A stretch of 64,000 bases of DNA from Sipunculus nudus (taxonomy: Eukaryota; Annelida; Sipuncula; Golfingiida; Sipunculidae). A program made the translations under genes and the position numbers. This document shows, piece by piece, positions 34,683-49,172 of the stretch; the stretch's first letter is position 1, and each line of letters begins with the position of its first letter. Location of the stretch: NCBI GenBank assembly GCA_026874595.1, contig CM049310.1:84047056-84111055 (forward strand), read 5' to 3'. The notes under the pieces were generated by a model. The model saw only the letters and a program-made list of their open reading frames with translations. It was not told where the DNA came from and did no database searches.

Positions 34683-35916
34683 TGTAACCATGACATCTCG
34701 TGACGATCATCAAAGAGAAAGGCGGGGTTCAACATATGACCAGCAAGCAAAGCAATGCAGGGACCGGGAATCCTCCTGCATATTATAACAGGCCGGACGC
34801 GCGAAATAGAAAAATAAATGAACATTAAAGAAAAAAAGAATAAATTGCTTTGTTTTGTGTTGTATGAAGTTTCGATTCATCGCCGTTATTTGTCAAGATA
34901 AGGATTAATGCGCTAGACATATGTTTATAATAACCATAACACATGGTGAGGTGTCATGTTTTGTAACATTTATATGTGACAGTCGTGCGCCGGTCTTCAT
35001 ACACCAATATTTGGTTACACTCGGACAACAATATAGGCAATACGCCGGAACGTTGTTAATGTCAGGCCCCGAGTTATATCATCTCCAGGCATAAAAGCGA
35101 AACCGCAGACAAACGGGTGTAAACACTACCTCAGCTGTTTTAAGCTGCGGTTTCCAGTATTCAGCGTTTTGTGACGGGAGGATTTAGCACAGGGCAGAGA
35201 CTGTTTTTTAAAGAGATTGGCTGGTGCAAGTGTGACGTCACGAACTTTATTTGTAAATGAACAAAAAGCAGCACATGTTGGTTGTTTTTATTTATTCCTG
35301 CTTATCCTGTAAAAAGCTGAACCAGTTGCGCAACTTCCTGTGGTGTGTCTGTGTGTGGTTTATTTTATTAGGGAACCAGGTGTGATCATTCGTTGGACAT
35401 ATAATATTATAAGGGGGCCAGGCGTTGGCCTACAGAGGAAGCGGATTTTCATATCACTTGTGTAGGGTGTTAGCGACATCTGGTGGTGGCGCCGTGAACT
35501 ATATGTTTGCTTCAAGTCCACGTGGTATAATATGATTTTCTGGATCTTTATAAATAGAGAACGAGACTATTGGCTTGGACCACACATGGATATATTATAA
35601 AAATCCCGTTCTATATTTGAGCAATATTATGATTTCGTACACATAAAAATTTATAAGCCGGTGACACCTATACGACTTGTGTGAACCAGAGGATCATCTT
35701 TGTGTGAGCCGGTAAACCATCGGGGTGTGACATCGACGCCGAGAGTGTGTATGTAACCCCTGACAGAGACTATCTGTGCCTGCGTCTTTTTTATTGAGCT
35801 CAGATACATGATAGTGTTACTAGGTTGTTTTTTAATAGTTTCTTTGAATAAACGTTCAGGTTTTAAAACATTCTGTGTTCTCTTTTGCAACGCAATAAAG
35901 GCCCACTGGGACGGCT

Positions 35917-36396
35917 TGTCTGTGAACCAAAGACCACCTGTGTAATAGTCAGTGGACCACTGGTGTGTATGTCCAGAGGACCACCTGTGTATGAGCAAAT
36001 GACGACCTGCACTTGAACCAGTGGGCCGCCTGTGTGAGCCAGTTTACCACCTGTGGGTCAGCCAGTGGACCACCTGTAGGGGGTCGCCATGGGGACGACA
36101 ACCTGTGTGTGAGCCAGTCGACCATCTGTCTGTTAGCCAGTGGACCACCTGTGTGTGAGCCATTTGACCACCTGTGTGTGAATCGGTGGACCACTTGTGT
36201 CTGACCCAGTGCACCATCTGTGTGTGAATTTGTGGACCACCTGTATGTGTGCCAGCGGACCACCTGTATGTGAGCCAGTGGTCCACATGTGGGTGAGTCG
36301 GTGGACCACCTGTCGGGGAACATGCGTATATCGCCTTTGGGAGGACCACCTGTGTATGAGGCAGTGTACCACCTGTGTGTGGGCCAGTGAACCACC
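35917..36396 (+). repeat. Delta 23-bp minisatellite array, unit 6 (short)
   Basis: Only about 21 monomer lengths. The left and right end monomers are kept, so shortening was internal. Confidence 0.92.
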
Positions 36397-36774
36397 CGTT
36401 AGTGTAACTGCGCCGAGTTTCTGATATTACTCGTTGCATTACCGTTGTGTTCCCGTTGGCAAAGACAATTTATGCTGATATTAGAGAGGGCCGCTCGAGT
36501 CATATGAGAGGCTTACTATTATCATCAATACTAGAATAATTTACCTCTCCATTCAGAGTGTGACAGATATCCTTACTAGTTCAGCCACTCAGAAACTGGA
36601 CACAGTGTGGCGTACTTTCTCATGGAGGGCGCTGCGATAGCACCGTCGTCACATTTCTCAAGGTTGACGGGAAAATATGGAAAAAGACGCCCCTTAAAAC
36701 TCGCTTAGCGTCGTTTCCGATAATTGAAGAACAAAAAATGGCATTTCACAGCCGCCGCCTCAGTGTTTTGTTTC

Positions 36775-36983
36775 TATTATTAAAAATATCATTATAATAA
36801 TAATAATTATTATTATTTTTATTATTATTATCATTTTAATTATTATTATTATATTTAGTATAAGTATTATTATCATTATCATTATTATTATGATTATTAT
36901 TTTTATCTTTATTATTATTATCATTATTATTATTATTGTTATTATTATTATCATCATTATTATTATTATTATTATTATTATTT
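36775..36983 (+). repeat. Beta trinucleotide tract, unit 7
   Basis: An AAT/ATT repeat with an extra (ATT) block compared with subfamily A. Confidence 0.9.
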
Positions 36984-38178
36984 GAAAATAAAAAGTGAGC
37001 CATTTCTTTTGTGAGTTGTTTCCTTTTATTACAGTGTGTTTATGTATTGTTTATATTTCATGATAAAGGCCACAGAGGACTTGCGTGACATTGGTCGAAT
37101 GGCAGCACTGTCAATCAAAATATAGGTTGTTACTTTTAGTGTTACTATAATAATATTTTCACCATTCTCTTGTTATTATTACTGTTACGTTAATAAGTAG
37201 GTATTTTAGTTATAACTTTATTAATAACAATAAATATATACAGTATTATAGAATGATCTTCAATTAACCCAGAAATAAGGCAATCATATGGCTTTATATG
37301 ATAACTATGTTGAAACATAACATAAATTCATTGTGATAGAAATAACATACTTTATTTCATCATTTGACGTCAGAGCAGCACACGAGTGATCGTCGCGTAT
37401 AAAGTGAAAATCGACAAATATTCATGAAACTTGATTGTAAACATAACTACGAGAATATATAATAATATCCGAATTAAGGGTTAAATATATAATAATATTA
37501 TATTTGACATTTAACGAAGCATCAATGTTTGGTATACAAGCGTTTGTTAACAAAGTAACATCATGAATAACGTCATGGCCGACGAGTAAAATTTGAAGTG
37601 ATTATCATACCACAACGCGACATGTATACAATATACATCCTATTTTTGTATACACCTTCGTTTATAATATAGAATAATTATAATATTTACGAAAATGGGT
37701 ACATGACTGGTAAAAAAACTGATAAAAACTTAAACTGGCCTCTTAACGAAAAATAATGGTCCGTTGAAAATCCCGCAATCAGAAGTCTCTCTAGCGCCTC
37801 TAATTTCCAAATATACAGAGTATGTGTATACAGAGTCCTACAGAGCTAATACATGAACCCCATACGATGTTTCAAGTATGATGTTTTCTCATACATCGGC
37901 TTGATTTTGTCATTCTTCGGTAATACCAGTCCGTATATTGTCTGAGAAGTGAGCTATACAGATCAAAGTTGACATGGCCTACCTCCGCCGTCTCCAATGT
38001 ACTTGTGAATCATTGTAGAACCCGGAAACCTGGTCCAGTCTCTTCTTCGTGATCCTTTATGTACTGCAGTCTTTGTGAACAAACTGTTTCATAATATACC
38101 AGCGTAATAAACGATACAAAGACAGAGACAGCACAAATAATATGTCCGTCGTCCACTGCGCAAATGTATCATTTGATG

Positions 38179-38224
38179 GTCGTTATAGCGACGATATTTA
38201 AATATTTCAACTATGACGTCATAG
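38179..38224. promoter_or_regulatory. Palindrome cluster with CRE-type site, unit 7
   Basis: All three palindromic words are intact. Confidence 0.65.
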
Positions 38225-39458
38225 GGTAACCATGACATCTCGTGACGATCATCAAAGAGAAGGGCGGGGTTGAACATATGACCTGCAGGCAAGGCTATGC
38301 AGACCGGTAATCCTCCTGTATATTATAACAGGCTGGACGCGTGAAATAGAAAAATAAGTTAACATTAAAGAAAAAAAGAATAAATTGCTTTGTTTTGTGT
38401 TGTATGAAGTTTCGATTCATCGCCGTTATTTGTCAAGATAAGGATTAATGCGCAAGACATATGTTTATAAAAACCATAACACATGGTGAGGTGTCATGTT
38501 TTGTAACATTTATATGTGACAGTCGTGCGCCGGTCTTCATACACCAATATTTGGTTACACTCGGACAACAATATAGGCAATACGCCGGAACGTTGTTAAT
38601 GTCAGGCCCCGAGTTATATCATCTCCAGGCATAAAAGCGAAACCGCAGACAAACGGGTGTAAACACTACCTCAGCTGTTTTAAGCTGCGGTTTCCAGTAT
38701 TCAGCGTTTTGTGACGGGAGGATTTAGCACAGGGCAGAGACTTATTTTTTATGAGATTGGCTGGTGCAAGTGTGACGTCACGAACTTTATTTGTAAATGA
38801 ACAAAAAGCAGCACATGTTGGTTGTTTTTATTTATTCCTGCTTATCCTGAAAACAGCTGAACCAGTTGCGCAACCTCCTGTGGTGTGTCTGTGTGTGGTT
38901 TATTTTATTAGGGAACCAGGTGTGATCATTCGTTGGACATATAATATTATAAGGGGGCCAGGCGTTGGCCGACAGAGGAAGCGGATTTTCATATCACTTG
39001 TGTAGGGTGTTAGCGACATCTGGAGGTGGCGCCGTGAACTATATGTTTGCTTCAAGTCCACGTGGTATAATATGATTTTCTGGATCTTTATAAATAGAGA
39101 ACGAGACTATTGGCTTGGACCACACATGGATATATTATAAAAATCCCGGTCTATATTTGAGCAATATTATGATTTCGTAAACATAAAAATTTATAAGCCG
39201 GTGACACCTATACGACTTGTGTGAACCAGAGGATCATCTTTGTGTGAGCCGGTAAACCATCGGGGTGTGACATCGACGCCGAGAGTGTGTATGTAACCCC
39301 TGACAGAGACTATCTGTGCCTGCGTCTTTTTTATTGAGCTCAGATACATGATAGTGTTACTAGGTTGTTTTTTAATAGTTTCTTTGAATAAACGTTCAGG
39401 TTTTAAAACATTCTGTGTTCTCTTTTGCAAACACAATAAAGGCCCACTGGGACGGCTT

Positions 39459-39960
39459 GTCTGTGAACCAAAGACCACCTGTGTAATAGTCAGTGGACCA
39501 CTGGTGTGTATGTCCAGTGGACCACCTGTGTATGAGCAAATGACGACCTGCACGTGAACCAGTGGGCCGCCTGTGTGAGCCAGTTTACCACCTGTGTGTC
39601 AGCCAGTGGACCACCTGTAGGGGGTCACCATGGGGCCGACAACCTGTGTGTGAGCCAGTCGACCATCTGTCTGTTAGCCAGTGGACCACCTGTGTGTGAG
39701 CCATTGGACCACCTATGTGTGAATCGGTGGACCACTTGTGTCTGAGCCAGTGCACCATCTGTGTGTGAATTTGTGGACCACCTGTATGTGTGCCAGAGGA
39801 CCACCTGTATGTGTGCCAGAGGACCACCTGTATGTGAGCCAGTGGTCCACATGTGGGTGAGTCGGTGGACCACCTGTCGGGGAACATGCGTATATCGCCT
39901 TTGGGAGGACCACCTGTGTATGAGGCAGTGTACCACCTGTGTGTGGGCCAGTGAACCACC
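39459..39960 (+). repeat. Delta 23-bp minisatellite array, unit 7 (short)
   Basis: About 22 monomer lengths, one monomer more than unit 6: a tandem copy of the GTATGTGTGCCAGAGGACC monomer near 39785-39830. Confidence 0.92.
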
Positions 39961-40338
39961 CATTAGTGTAACTGCGCCGAGTACCTGATATTACCCGTTG
40001 CATTACCGTTGTGTTCCCGTTGGCAAAGACAATTTATGCTGATATTAGAGAGGGCCGCTCGAGTCATATGAGAGGCTTAGTATTATCATCATACTAGAAT
40101 AATTTACCTTTCCATTCAGAGTGTGACAGAGGTCCTTACTAGTTCAGCCATTCAGAAACTAGACACAGCGTGGCGTACTTTCTCATGGAGGGCGCTGCGA
40201 TAGCACCGTCGTCACATTTCTCAAGGTTGACGGGAAAATATGGAAAAAGACGCCCCTTAGAACTCGTTTAGCGTCGTTTCCGATAATTGAAGAACAAAAA
40301 AATGGCATTTCACAGCCGCCGCCTCAGTGTTTTGTTTC

Positions 40339-40415
40339 TATTATTATAAATATCATTATAATAATAATAATTATTATTATTTTTATCTTTATTATTATTA
40401 TCATTATTATTATTA

Positions 40416-40486
<71 letters not shown>
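40339..40486 (+). repeat. Beta trinucleotide tract, unit 8
   Basis: It contains the longest nearly pure ATT run of the window, from about 40420 to 40486. Confidence 0.9.
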
Positions 40487-41680
40487 TGAAAAAAAAAGTG
40501 AGCCATTTCTTTTGTGAGTTGTTTTTATTACAGTGTGTTTATGTATTGTTTATATTTTTATGATAAAGGCCACAGAGGACATGCGTGACATTGGTCGAAT
40601 GGCAGCACTGTCAATCAAAATATACGTTGTTTCTTTTAGTGTTACTATAAAAATATTTTCACCATTCTCTTGTTATTATTACTGTTACGTTAATAAGGAA
40701 GTATTTTAGTTATAACTTTATTAATAACAATAAATATATACAGTATTATAGAATGATCTTCAATTAACCCAGAAATAAGGCAATCATATGGCTTTATATG
40801 ATAACTATGTTCAAACATAACATAAATTCATTGTGATAGAAATAACATACTTTATTTCATCATTTGACGTCAGAGCAGCACACGAGTGATCGTCGCGTAT
40901 AAAGTGAAAATCGACAAATATTCATGAAACTTGATTGTTAACATAATTACGAGAATATATAAAAAATATCCGAAATAAGGGTTAAATATATAATAATATT
41001 ATATTTGACATTTAACGAAGCATCAATGTTTGGTATACTGGCGTTTGTTAACAAAGTAACATCCTGAATAACGTCATGGCCGACGAGTAAAATTTAAAGT
41101 TATTATCATACCACAACGCGACATGTATACAATATACATCCTATTTTTGTATACACCTTCGTTTATAATATAGAATAATTATAATATTTACGAAAATGGG
41201 TACAAGACTGGTAAAAAAAACTGATAAAAACTTAAACTGGCCTCTTACCGAAAAATAATGGTCCGTTGAAAATCCCGCAATCAGAAGTCTCTCTAGCGCC
41301 TCTAATTTCCAAATATACAGAGTATGTGTATACAGAGTCCTACAGAGCTAATACATGAACCCCATACGATGTTTCAAGTATGATGTTTTCTCATACATCG
41401 GCTTGATTTTGTCATTCTTCGGTAATACCAGTCCGTATATTGTCTGAGAAGTGAGCTATACAGATCAAAGTTGACATGGCCTACCTCCGCCGTCTCCAAT
41501 GTACTTGTGAATCATTGTAGAACCCGGAAACCTGGTCCAGTCTCTTCTTCGTGATCCTTTATGTACTGCAGTCCTTGTGAACAAACTGTTTCATAACATA
41601 CCAGCGTAATAAACGATACAAAGACAGAGACAGCACAAATAATATGTCCGTCGTCCACTGCGCAAATGTATCATTTGATG

Positions 41681-41726
41681 GTCGTTATAGCGACGATATT
41701 TAAATATTTCAACTATGACGTCATAG
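41681..41726. promoter_or_regulatory. Palindrome cluster with CRE-type site, unit 8
   Basis: All three palindromic words are intact. Confidence 0.65.
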
Positions 41727-42962
41727 GGTAACCATGACATCCCGTGACGATCATCAAAGAGAAAGGCGGGGTTGAACATATGACCTGCAGGCAAGGCTAT
41801 GCAGACCGGTAATCCTCCTGCATATTATAACAGGCTGGACGCGTGAAATAGAAAAATAAGTTAACATTAAAGAAAAAAAGAATAAATTGCTTTGTTTTGT
41901 GTTGTATGAAGTTTCGATTCATCGCCGTTATTTGTCAAGATAAGGATTAATGCGCAAGACATATGTTTATAATAACCATAACACATGGTGAGGTGTCATG
42001 TTTTGTAACATTTATATGTGACAGTTGGCGCCGGTCTTCATACACCAATATTTGGTTACACTCCGACAACAATATAGGCAATACGCCGGAACGTTGTTAA
42101 TGTCAGGCCCCGAGTTATATCATCTCAATGCATAAAAGCGAAACCGCAGACAACGGGTGTAAACACTACCTCAGCTGTTTTAAGCTGCGGTTTCCAGTAT
42201 TCAGCGTTTTGTAATGGGAGGATTTAGCACAGGGCAGAGACTGTTTTTTTTTAAGAGATTGGCTGGTGCAAGTGTGACGTCACGAACTTTATTTGTAAAT
42301 GAACAAAAAGCAGCACATGTTGGTTGTTTTTATTTATTCCTGCTTATCCTGAAAAAAAGCTGAACCAGTTGCGCAACCTCTTGTGGTGTGTCTGTGTGTG
42401 GTTTATTTTGTTAGGGAACCAGGTGTGATCATCCGTTGGAAATATAATATTATAAGGGGGCCAGGCGTTGGCCGACAGAGGAAGCGGATTTTCATATCAC
42501 TTGTGTAGGGCGTTAGCGACATCTGGTGGTGGCGCCGTGAACTATATGTTTGCTTCAAGTCCACGTGGTATAATATGATTTTCTGGATCTTTATAAATAG
42601 AGCACAAGACTATTGGCTTGGACCACACATGGATATATTATAAAAATCCCGGTCTATATTTGAGCAATATTATGATTTCGTGAACATAAAAATTGATAAG
42701 CCGGTGAAACCTATACGACTTGTGTGAACCAGAGGATCATCTTAGTGTGAGCCGGTAAACCACCAGGGTGTGACATCGACGCCGAGGGTGTGTGTATGTA
42801 ACCCCTGACAGAGACCATCTGTGCGTGCGCCTTTTTTATTGACCTCAGATACATGAGAGTGTAACTTGGTTGTTTTTTAATAGTTCCTTTGAATAAACGT
42901 TAAGGTTTTAAAACATTCTGTGTTCTCTTTTGCAAACACAATAAAAGCCCACTGGGACGGCT

Positions 42963-44008
42963 TGTCTGTGAACCAAAGACCACCTGTGTGATAGTCAGTG
43001 GACCACTGGTGTGTAAGTCCAGTGGACCACCTGTGTGTGAGACAGTGAACTACCTGTATGAGAACCAGTGGGCCACCTGTATGAGCTCGCGGACTACCTT
43101 TGGATGGGATAGGAGGTAGTTTTGTGTCTGCCGGCGGACCACCTTCGTGTGAACCAGTGGACCACTTGTGTGTGAGCTAGTGGACCAACTGTGTGAACCC
43201 GTGGACTAACCTTGTATGAGCCAGCTGCACGTGAACCAGACGACCATCTTTGTGTGAACCAGTGGACCACCTGTGTGTGAGCCAGTCGACCACCTGCATG
43301 TGAACCAGTGGGCGGCCTGTGTGTGAGCCAGTTAGCCACCTGTCATTGAGACAGTTGACCACCTGTCGGGGATTGCCATGGGAAGACCACCTGTGTGTGA
43401 GCCATTGGACCACCTATGTGTGAACCGGTGGACCTCCTGTGTCTGAACCAGTGCACCATCTGTGTGCGAACTTGTGGACGACCTGTATGTGAGCCAGCGG
43501 ACCACCTGCATGTGAACCAGTGAGCCACATGTGTGTGAGCCAGTCGACCATTGTGTGTGAACCTGTTGACCACATGTGCGTGAGCCGACGACCACCTGTG
43601 TATGAGCAAATGACGACCTGCACGTGAACCAGTGGGCCGTCTGTGTGAGCAAGTTTACCACCTGTGGGTCAGCCAGTGGACCACCTGTAGGGGGTCGCCA
43701 TGGGGACGACAACCTGTGTGTGAGCCAGTCGATCATCTGTGTGTTAGCCAGTGAACTACCTGTGTGTGAGCCATTGGACCACCTGTGTGTGAATCGGTGG
43801 ACCACTTGTGTCTGAGCCAGTGCACCATCTGTGTGTGAATTTGTGGACCACCTGTATGTGTGCCAGAGGACCGCCTGTATGTGAGCCAGTGGTCCACATG
43901 TGGGTGAGTCGGTGGACCACCTGTCGGGGAACATGCGTCTATCGCCTTTGGTAGGACCACCTGTGTATGAGGCAGTGTACCACCTGTGTGTGGGCCAGTG
44001 AACCACCC
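42963..44008 (+). repeat. Delta 23-bp minisatellite array, unit 8
   Basis: About 45 monomer lengths. The longest reverse-strand open frame of the window (260 codons, 43332-44114) runs from here into the sequence after the array. It is explained by the period plus chance. Confidence 0.92.
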
Positions 44009-44387
44009 AATAGTGTAACTGCGCCGAGTACCTGATATTACCCGTTGAATTACCGTTGTGTTCCGGTTGGCAAAGACAATTTATGCTGATATTAGAGAGG
44101 GCCGATCGAGTCATATGAGAGGCTTAGTATTATCATCAATACTAGAATAATTTACCTTTCCATTCAGAGTGTGACAGAGGTCCTTACTAGTTCAGCCACT
44201 CAGAAACTGGACACAGTGTGGCGTACTTTCTCATGGAGGGCGCTGCGATAGCACCGTCGTCACATTTCTCAAGGTTGAGGGGAAAATATGGAAAAAGACG
44301 CCCCTTAAAACTCGCTTAGCGTCGTTTCCGATAATTGAAGAACAAAAAATGGCATTTCACAGCCGCCGCCTCAGTGTTTTGTTTCTG

Positions 44388-44546
44388 TTATTATAAATAT
44401 CATTATAATAATAATAATTATTATTATTTTAATTATTATTATCATTTTAATTATTATTATTATTATATTTAGTATAAGTATTATTATTATTATCATTATT
44501 ATTATGATTATTATTTTTATCTTTATTATTATTATCATTATTATTA

Positions 44547-44590
<44 letters not shown>

Positions 44591-44592
44591 TG
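44388..44592 (+). repeat. Beta trinucleotide tract, unit 9
   Basis: An AAT/ATT repeat of subfamily B type. Confidence 0.9.
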
Positions 44593-45793
44593 AAAATAAA
44601 AAGTGAGCCGTTTCTTTTGTGAGTTGTTTCCTTTTATTACAGTGTGTTTATGTATTGTTTATATTTAATGATAAAGGCCACAGAGGACTTGCGTGACATA
44701 GGTCGAGTGGCAGCACTGTCAATCAAAATATAGGTTGTTATTTTTAGTGTTACTATAATAATATTTTCACCATTCTCTTGTTATTATTACTGTTACGTTA
44801 ATTAGTAAGTATTTTAGTTATAACTTTATTAATAATAATAAATATATACAGTATTATAGAATGGTCTTCAATTAACCCAGAAATAAGGCAATCATATGGC
44901 TTTATATGATAACTATGTTGAAACATAACATAAATTCATTGTGATAGAAATAACATACTTTATTTCATCATTTGACGTCAGAGCAACACACGAGTGATCG
45001 TCGCGTATAAAGTGAAAATCGACAAATATTCATGAAACTTGAATGTAAACAAAATTACGAGAATATATAAAAACATCCGAAATAAGGGTTAAATATATAA
45101 GAATATTATATTTGACATTTAACGAAGCATAAATTTTTGGTACACAAGCGTTTGTAAACAAAGTAACATCATGAATAACGTCATGGCCGCCGAGTAAAAT
45201 TTGAAGTGATTAACATACCACACCGCTATATGTATACAATATACATCCTATTTTTGTATACACCTTCGTTTATAACATAGAATAATTATAATATTTACGA
45301 AAATGGGTACATGACTGGTAAAAAAACTGATAAAAACTTAAACTGGCCTCTTACCGAAAAAAATGGTCCGTTGAAAATCCCGCAATCAGAAGTTTCTTTA
45401 GCGCCTCTAATTTCCATATAAACAGAGTATGTGTATACAGAGTCCTTCAGAGCTTATACATGAACCCCATACGATGTTTCAAGTATGATGTTTTCTCATA
45501 CATCGGCTTGATTTTATCATTCTTCGGTAATACCAGTCCGTTTATTGTCTGAGAAGTGAGCTATACAGATCAAAGTTGACATGGCCTACCTCCGCCGTCT
45601 CCCAATGTACTTGTGAATCATTGTAGAACCCGGAAACCTGGTCCAATCTCTTCTTCATTATCCTTTTTATGTTGCAGTCTTTGTGAACAAACTGTTTCAT
45701 AATATACCAGCGTAATAAACGATACAAAGACAGAGACAGCACAAATAATAATTAATATGTCCGTCGTCCACTGCGCAAATGTATCAACTGATG

Positions 45794-45839
45794 GTCGTTA
45801 TAGCGACGATATTTAAATATTTCAACTATGACGTCATAG
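45794..45839. promoter_or_regulatory. Palindrome cluster with CRE-type site, unit 9
   Basis: Intact, although the bases just before it differ (ATCAACTGATGG in place of ATCATTTGATGG). Confidence 0.65.
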
Positions 45840-47086
45840 TGTAACCATGACATCTCGTGACGATCATCAAAGAGAAAGGCGGGGTTGAACATATGACCTG
45901 CAGGCAAGGCTATGCAGGGACCGGGAATCCTCCTGCACATTATAACAGGCCGGACGCGTGAAATAGAAATATAATTGAGCAAAAAAGAAAAAAAAGAATA
46001 CATTGCTTTCTTTTGTGTTGTATGAAGTTTTGACTCATCACCGTTATATGTCAAGATAAGAATAAATGCGCAGGACAAATGTTTATAATAACAATAACAC
46101 ATGGTCAGGTGTCATGTTTTGTAATGTTTATATGTGACAGTCGTGCTCCGGTCTTCATACACTTATATTTGGTTATACTCCCGACAACAATGTAGGCGAT
46201 ACGCCGGAACGTTGTTAATGTCAGGCCCCGTGTTATATCATCTCCATGCATAAAAGCCAAAGCGCAGACAAACGAGTGTAAACAATACCTCAGTTGTTTT
46301 TATTTTGCAGTTTCCAGCATTCAGCATTTTGTGACGGGAGGATTAAGCACAGGTTAGAGACTGGTTTTTGAAGTGATTGGCTGGTGCAAGTGTGACGTCA
46401 CAAACTTTATTTGTAAATGAACAAAATCTAGCAGCACACGTTGGTTGTTTTTATTTATTCCTGCTTATCCTGAAAAAAAAAGCTGAACCAATTGCGCAAC
46501 CTCTTGTGGTGTGTCTGTGTGTGGTTTATTTTATTTGGGAACCAGGTGTGATCATTCGTTGGACATATAATGTTATAAGGGGGCCGGGCGTCGGCCGACA
46601 GAGGAAGCGGATTTTCATATATTTTGTGTAGGGCGTTAGCGACATCTGGAGGTGGCGCCGTGAACTATATGTTTGCTTCAAGTCCACGTGGTATAATTTG
46701 ATTTTCTGGATCTTTATAAATAGAGCACAAGACTATTGGCTTGGACTACACATGGACATATTATAAAAATCCCGGTCTCTATATGAGCTATATCATGATT
46801 TCGTAAACATGAAAATTTATATGCCGGTGATACCTATACGACTTGTGTGAACCAGAGGATCATCTTAGTGTGAGCCGGTAAACCACCAGGGTTTGACATC
46901 GACGCGGAGGTCGTGTGTATGTAACCCCTGACAGAGACCATCTGTGCATGCGCCTTTTTTTATTGGGCTCATATAGATGATAGTGTAACTGGGTTGTTTT
47001 TCAATAGTTCCTTTGAATAAACGTTAAGGTTTGAAAACATTCTGTGTTATCTTTTTCAAACACAATAACAGACCACTGGGACGGCT

Positions 47087-49172
47087 TGTCTGTGAACCAA
47101 AGACCACCTGTGTGATAGTCAGTGGACCACTGGTGTGTAAGTCCAGTGGACCACCTGTGTGTGAGCCAGTGAACTACCTGTATGAGAACCAGTGGACAAC
47201 CTGTATGAGCTCGCGGACTACCTTTGGATGGGGTAGGAGGTAGTTTTGTGTATGCCTCTGTGTGAACCAGTGGACCACTTGTATGTGAGCTAGTGGACCA
47301 AATGTTTGAACCAGTGAACTTATCTTGTATAAGCCAGCGGACCAGCTGCATGTGAACCAGCCGACCATTTGTGTGTGAACCAGTGGACCACCTGTTTGTG
47401 AGCCAGCCGACTATCTGTGTGTGAACCAGTGGACCACCTGTGTGTGAGCCAGTCGACTATTTGTGTGTGAACAAGTGGACCGCAAGGTGTGTTAAAGTGG
47501 ACCAGCTCTGACTGAGCATACGGACTACCTGCATGTGAACCAATGGACCACCTGTGCGTAAGCCAGCAGACCATCTTTGTGTGAGCCAGTGGACCACCTA
47601 TGCGTGAGCCAGTGGACCATTTGTGTGTGAACCAGCGGACCACCTGTGTGTAAGCCAGTCGACCATTTGTGTGTGAACCTGTAGACCACCTATCGGGGAT
47701 CGCCATGGGGAAGACCACCTGTGTGTGAGCCAGTGGACAACCTGCATATGAACTATTGGGCCGCCTGTGTGTGAACCAGTGAACTAGCTGTGTGTAAGAG
47801 TGGACCACATCTCTATAAACCAACGGACTTCCTGCATGTGAACCAGTAGGCCGCCTGTGTGTTAGCCAGCTTACCACCTGTGGGTGAGCCTGTCAACCAC
47901 CTGTCAGGGATAGCCATGTGAAAGACCACCTATGTTTGAGCCAGAGGACAACCTGTTTGGGGCCAGTTGTCAAACTGTATGTGAAACACCTGCATGTGAA
48001 CTAAAGGACCACCTTTGTGTGAGTCAGTCGACCATCTTTATGTGAACCAGTGGACCACCTGTGTCTGAGCAAGCTGACCAACTGTGTGTGAACTAGTGGA
48101 CCACCTGTTTGTAAACCAGTGGGCCGCCTGTGTGGCAGCAAATAAGCCACCTGTGGGTGAGACAGTGAACTACCTGTGGGGGATCAACTTTTGGTGAGAC
48201 ACTGTACAACCTGTGTGTGAGCCAGCCGACCATATTTGTGTGAACAAGTGAATCACCTGTGTGTAAAAGTGGACCACTTCTGTATGGGCAAACGGATCAT
48301 CTTTATGATAACCAGTGGACCACCTGTGTGTGAGCCAGCCGACTATCTGTGTTTGAACCCGTGGACCACCTGTGTGTGAGCCATTGGACCACCTGTGTGT
48401 GAACCGGTTGACCACCTGTGTCTGAGCCAGTGCACCATCTGTGTGTGAACTTGTGGACCACCTGTATGTGTGCCAGAGGACCGCCTGTATGTGAGCCAGC
48501 GGGCTACATGCATGTGAACCAGTGCACCACCTGTGTGTGAGGCAGTCGACCATTGTGTGTGAACATGTGGACCACCTGTGCGTGAGCCAGTCGACCACCT
48601 GTGTGTAAAAGTAGACCACCTGTGTTTGAGCAAACGGACTACCTGCTTGTGAACCAGAGGGCCGCCTGTGTGTGAGCCAGTTAACCACCTGTGGGTCAGC
48701 CAGTGGACCACCTGTCGGGGATCGCCATGGGGACGACCACCTGTGTGTGAGCCAGTGGACAAGGTCTTTGTGGGCCAGTCGACCATCTGTGTGTTAACCA
48801 GTGGACCACCTGTGTCTGAGCCATTGCACCACCTGTGTGTGATCCGGTGGACCACCTGTGTCTGAGCAAGTGCACCATCTGTGTGTGAACTTGAGGACCA
48901 CCTGTATGTGGGGCAGCGGACCACCTGTTTGTGAGCCAGTGGTCGACATGTGTGTGGACCGGTGGACCACCTGTGTTAGAGCCAGTGCACTCGCTGTGTG
49001 TGAATTTATGGACCACCTGTATGTGTGCCAGCGGAAGACCTGTATGTGAGCCAGTGGTCCATATGTGGGTGAGTCGGTGGACCACCTGTCGGGGAACCTG
49101 CGTATATCGCCTTTGGGAAGACCACCTGTGTATGAGGCAGTGTACCACCTGTGTGTGGGCCAGTGAACCACC
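47087..49172 (+). repeat. Delta 23-bp minisatellite array, unit 9 (long)
   Basis: About 90 monomer lengths. It is 23 bp longer than the array of unit 10, because of one extra monomer around 48470-48493. Confidence 0.93.

Larger units (their letters stand above)
32980..36483 (+). repeat. Macrosatellite unit 6 (A/B hybrid, 3.50 kb)
   Basis: Up to about 34815 it matches subfamily A (GACCAGCAAGCA, GCAGGGACCGGG). From about 34824 on it matches subfamily B (AACATTAAAGAAAAAAAG, TTTCGATTCATCGCC). CTATGACGTCATAG is at 34669-34682 and GTGACGTCAC at 35232-35241. Delta is the shortest class. Confidence 0.9.
36484..40047 (+). repeat. Macrosatellite unit 7 (subfamily B, 3.56 kb)
   Basis: A canonical unit of subfamily B. 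CTATGACGTCATAG is at 38211-38224, followed by GGG where other subfamilies have GTG, and GTGACGTCAC is at 38772-38781. It has a short delta. Confidence 0.92.
40048..44094 (+). repeat. Macrosatellite unit 8 (subfamily B, 4.05 kb)
   Basis: Subfamily B in gamma. Delta is about twice as long as in unit 7, with its left half like subfamily A and its right half like unit 7. CTATGACGTCATAG is at 41713-41726 and GTGACGTCAC at 42274-42283. The unit after it starts with a changed GCCGATCGAG at 44101. Confidence 0.92.

Noticed and set aside
43332-44114. 260-codon reverse-strand frame, and many similar ones (for example 27311-28003, 31982-32737, 53389-54120)
   Set aside because: They lie in the 23-bp minisatellite, are open in several overlapping reverse frames at once, start and stop arbitrarily and show a 23-residue period that follows from 3 x 23 bp. 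No splice or promoter context supports them.
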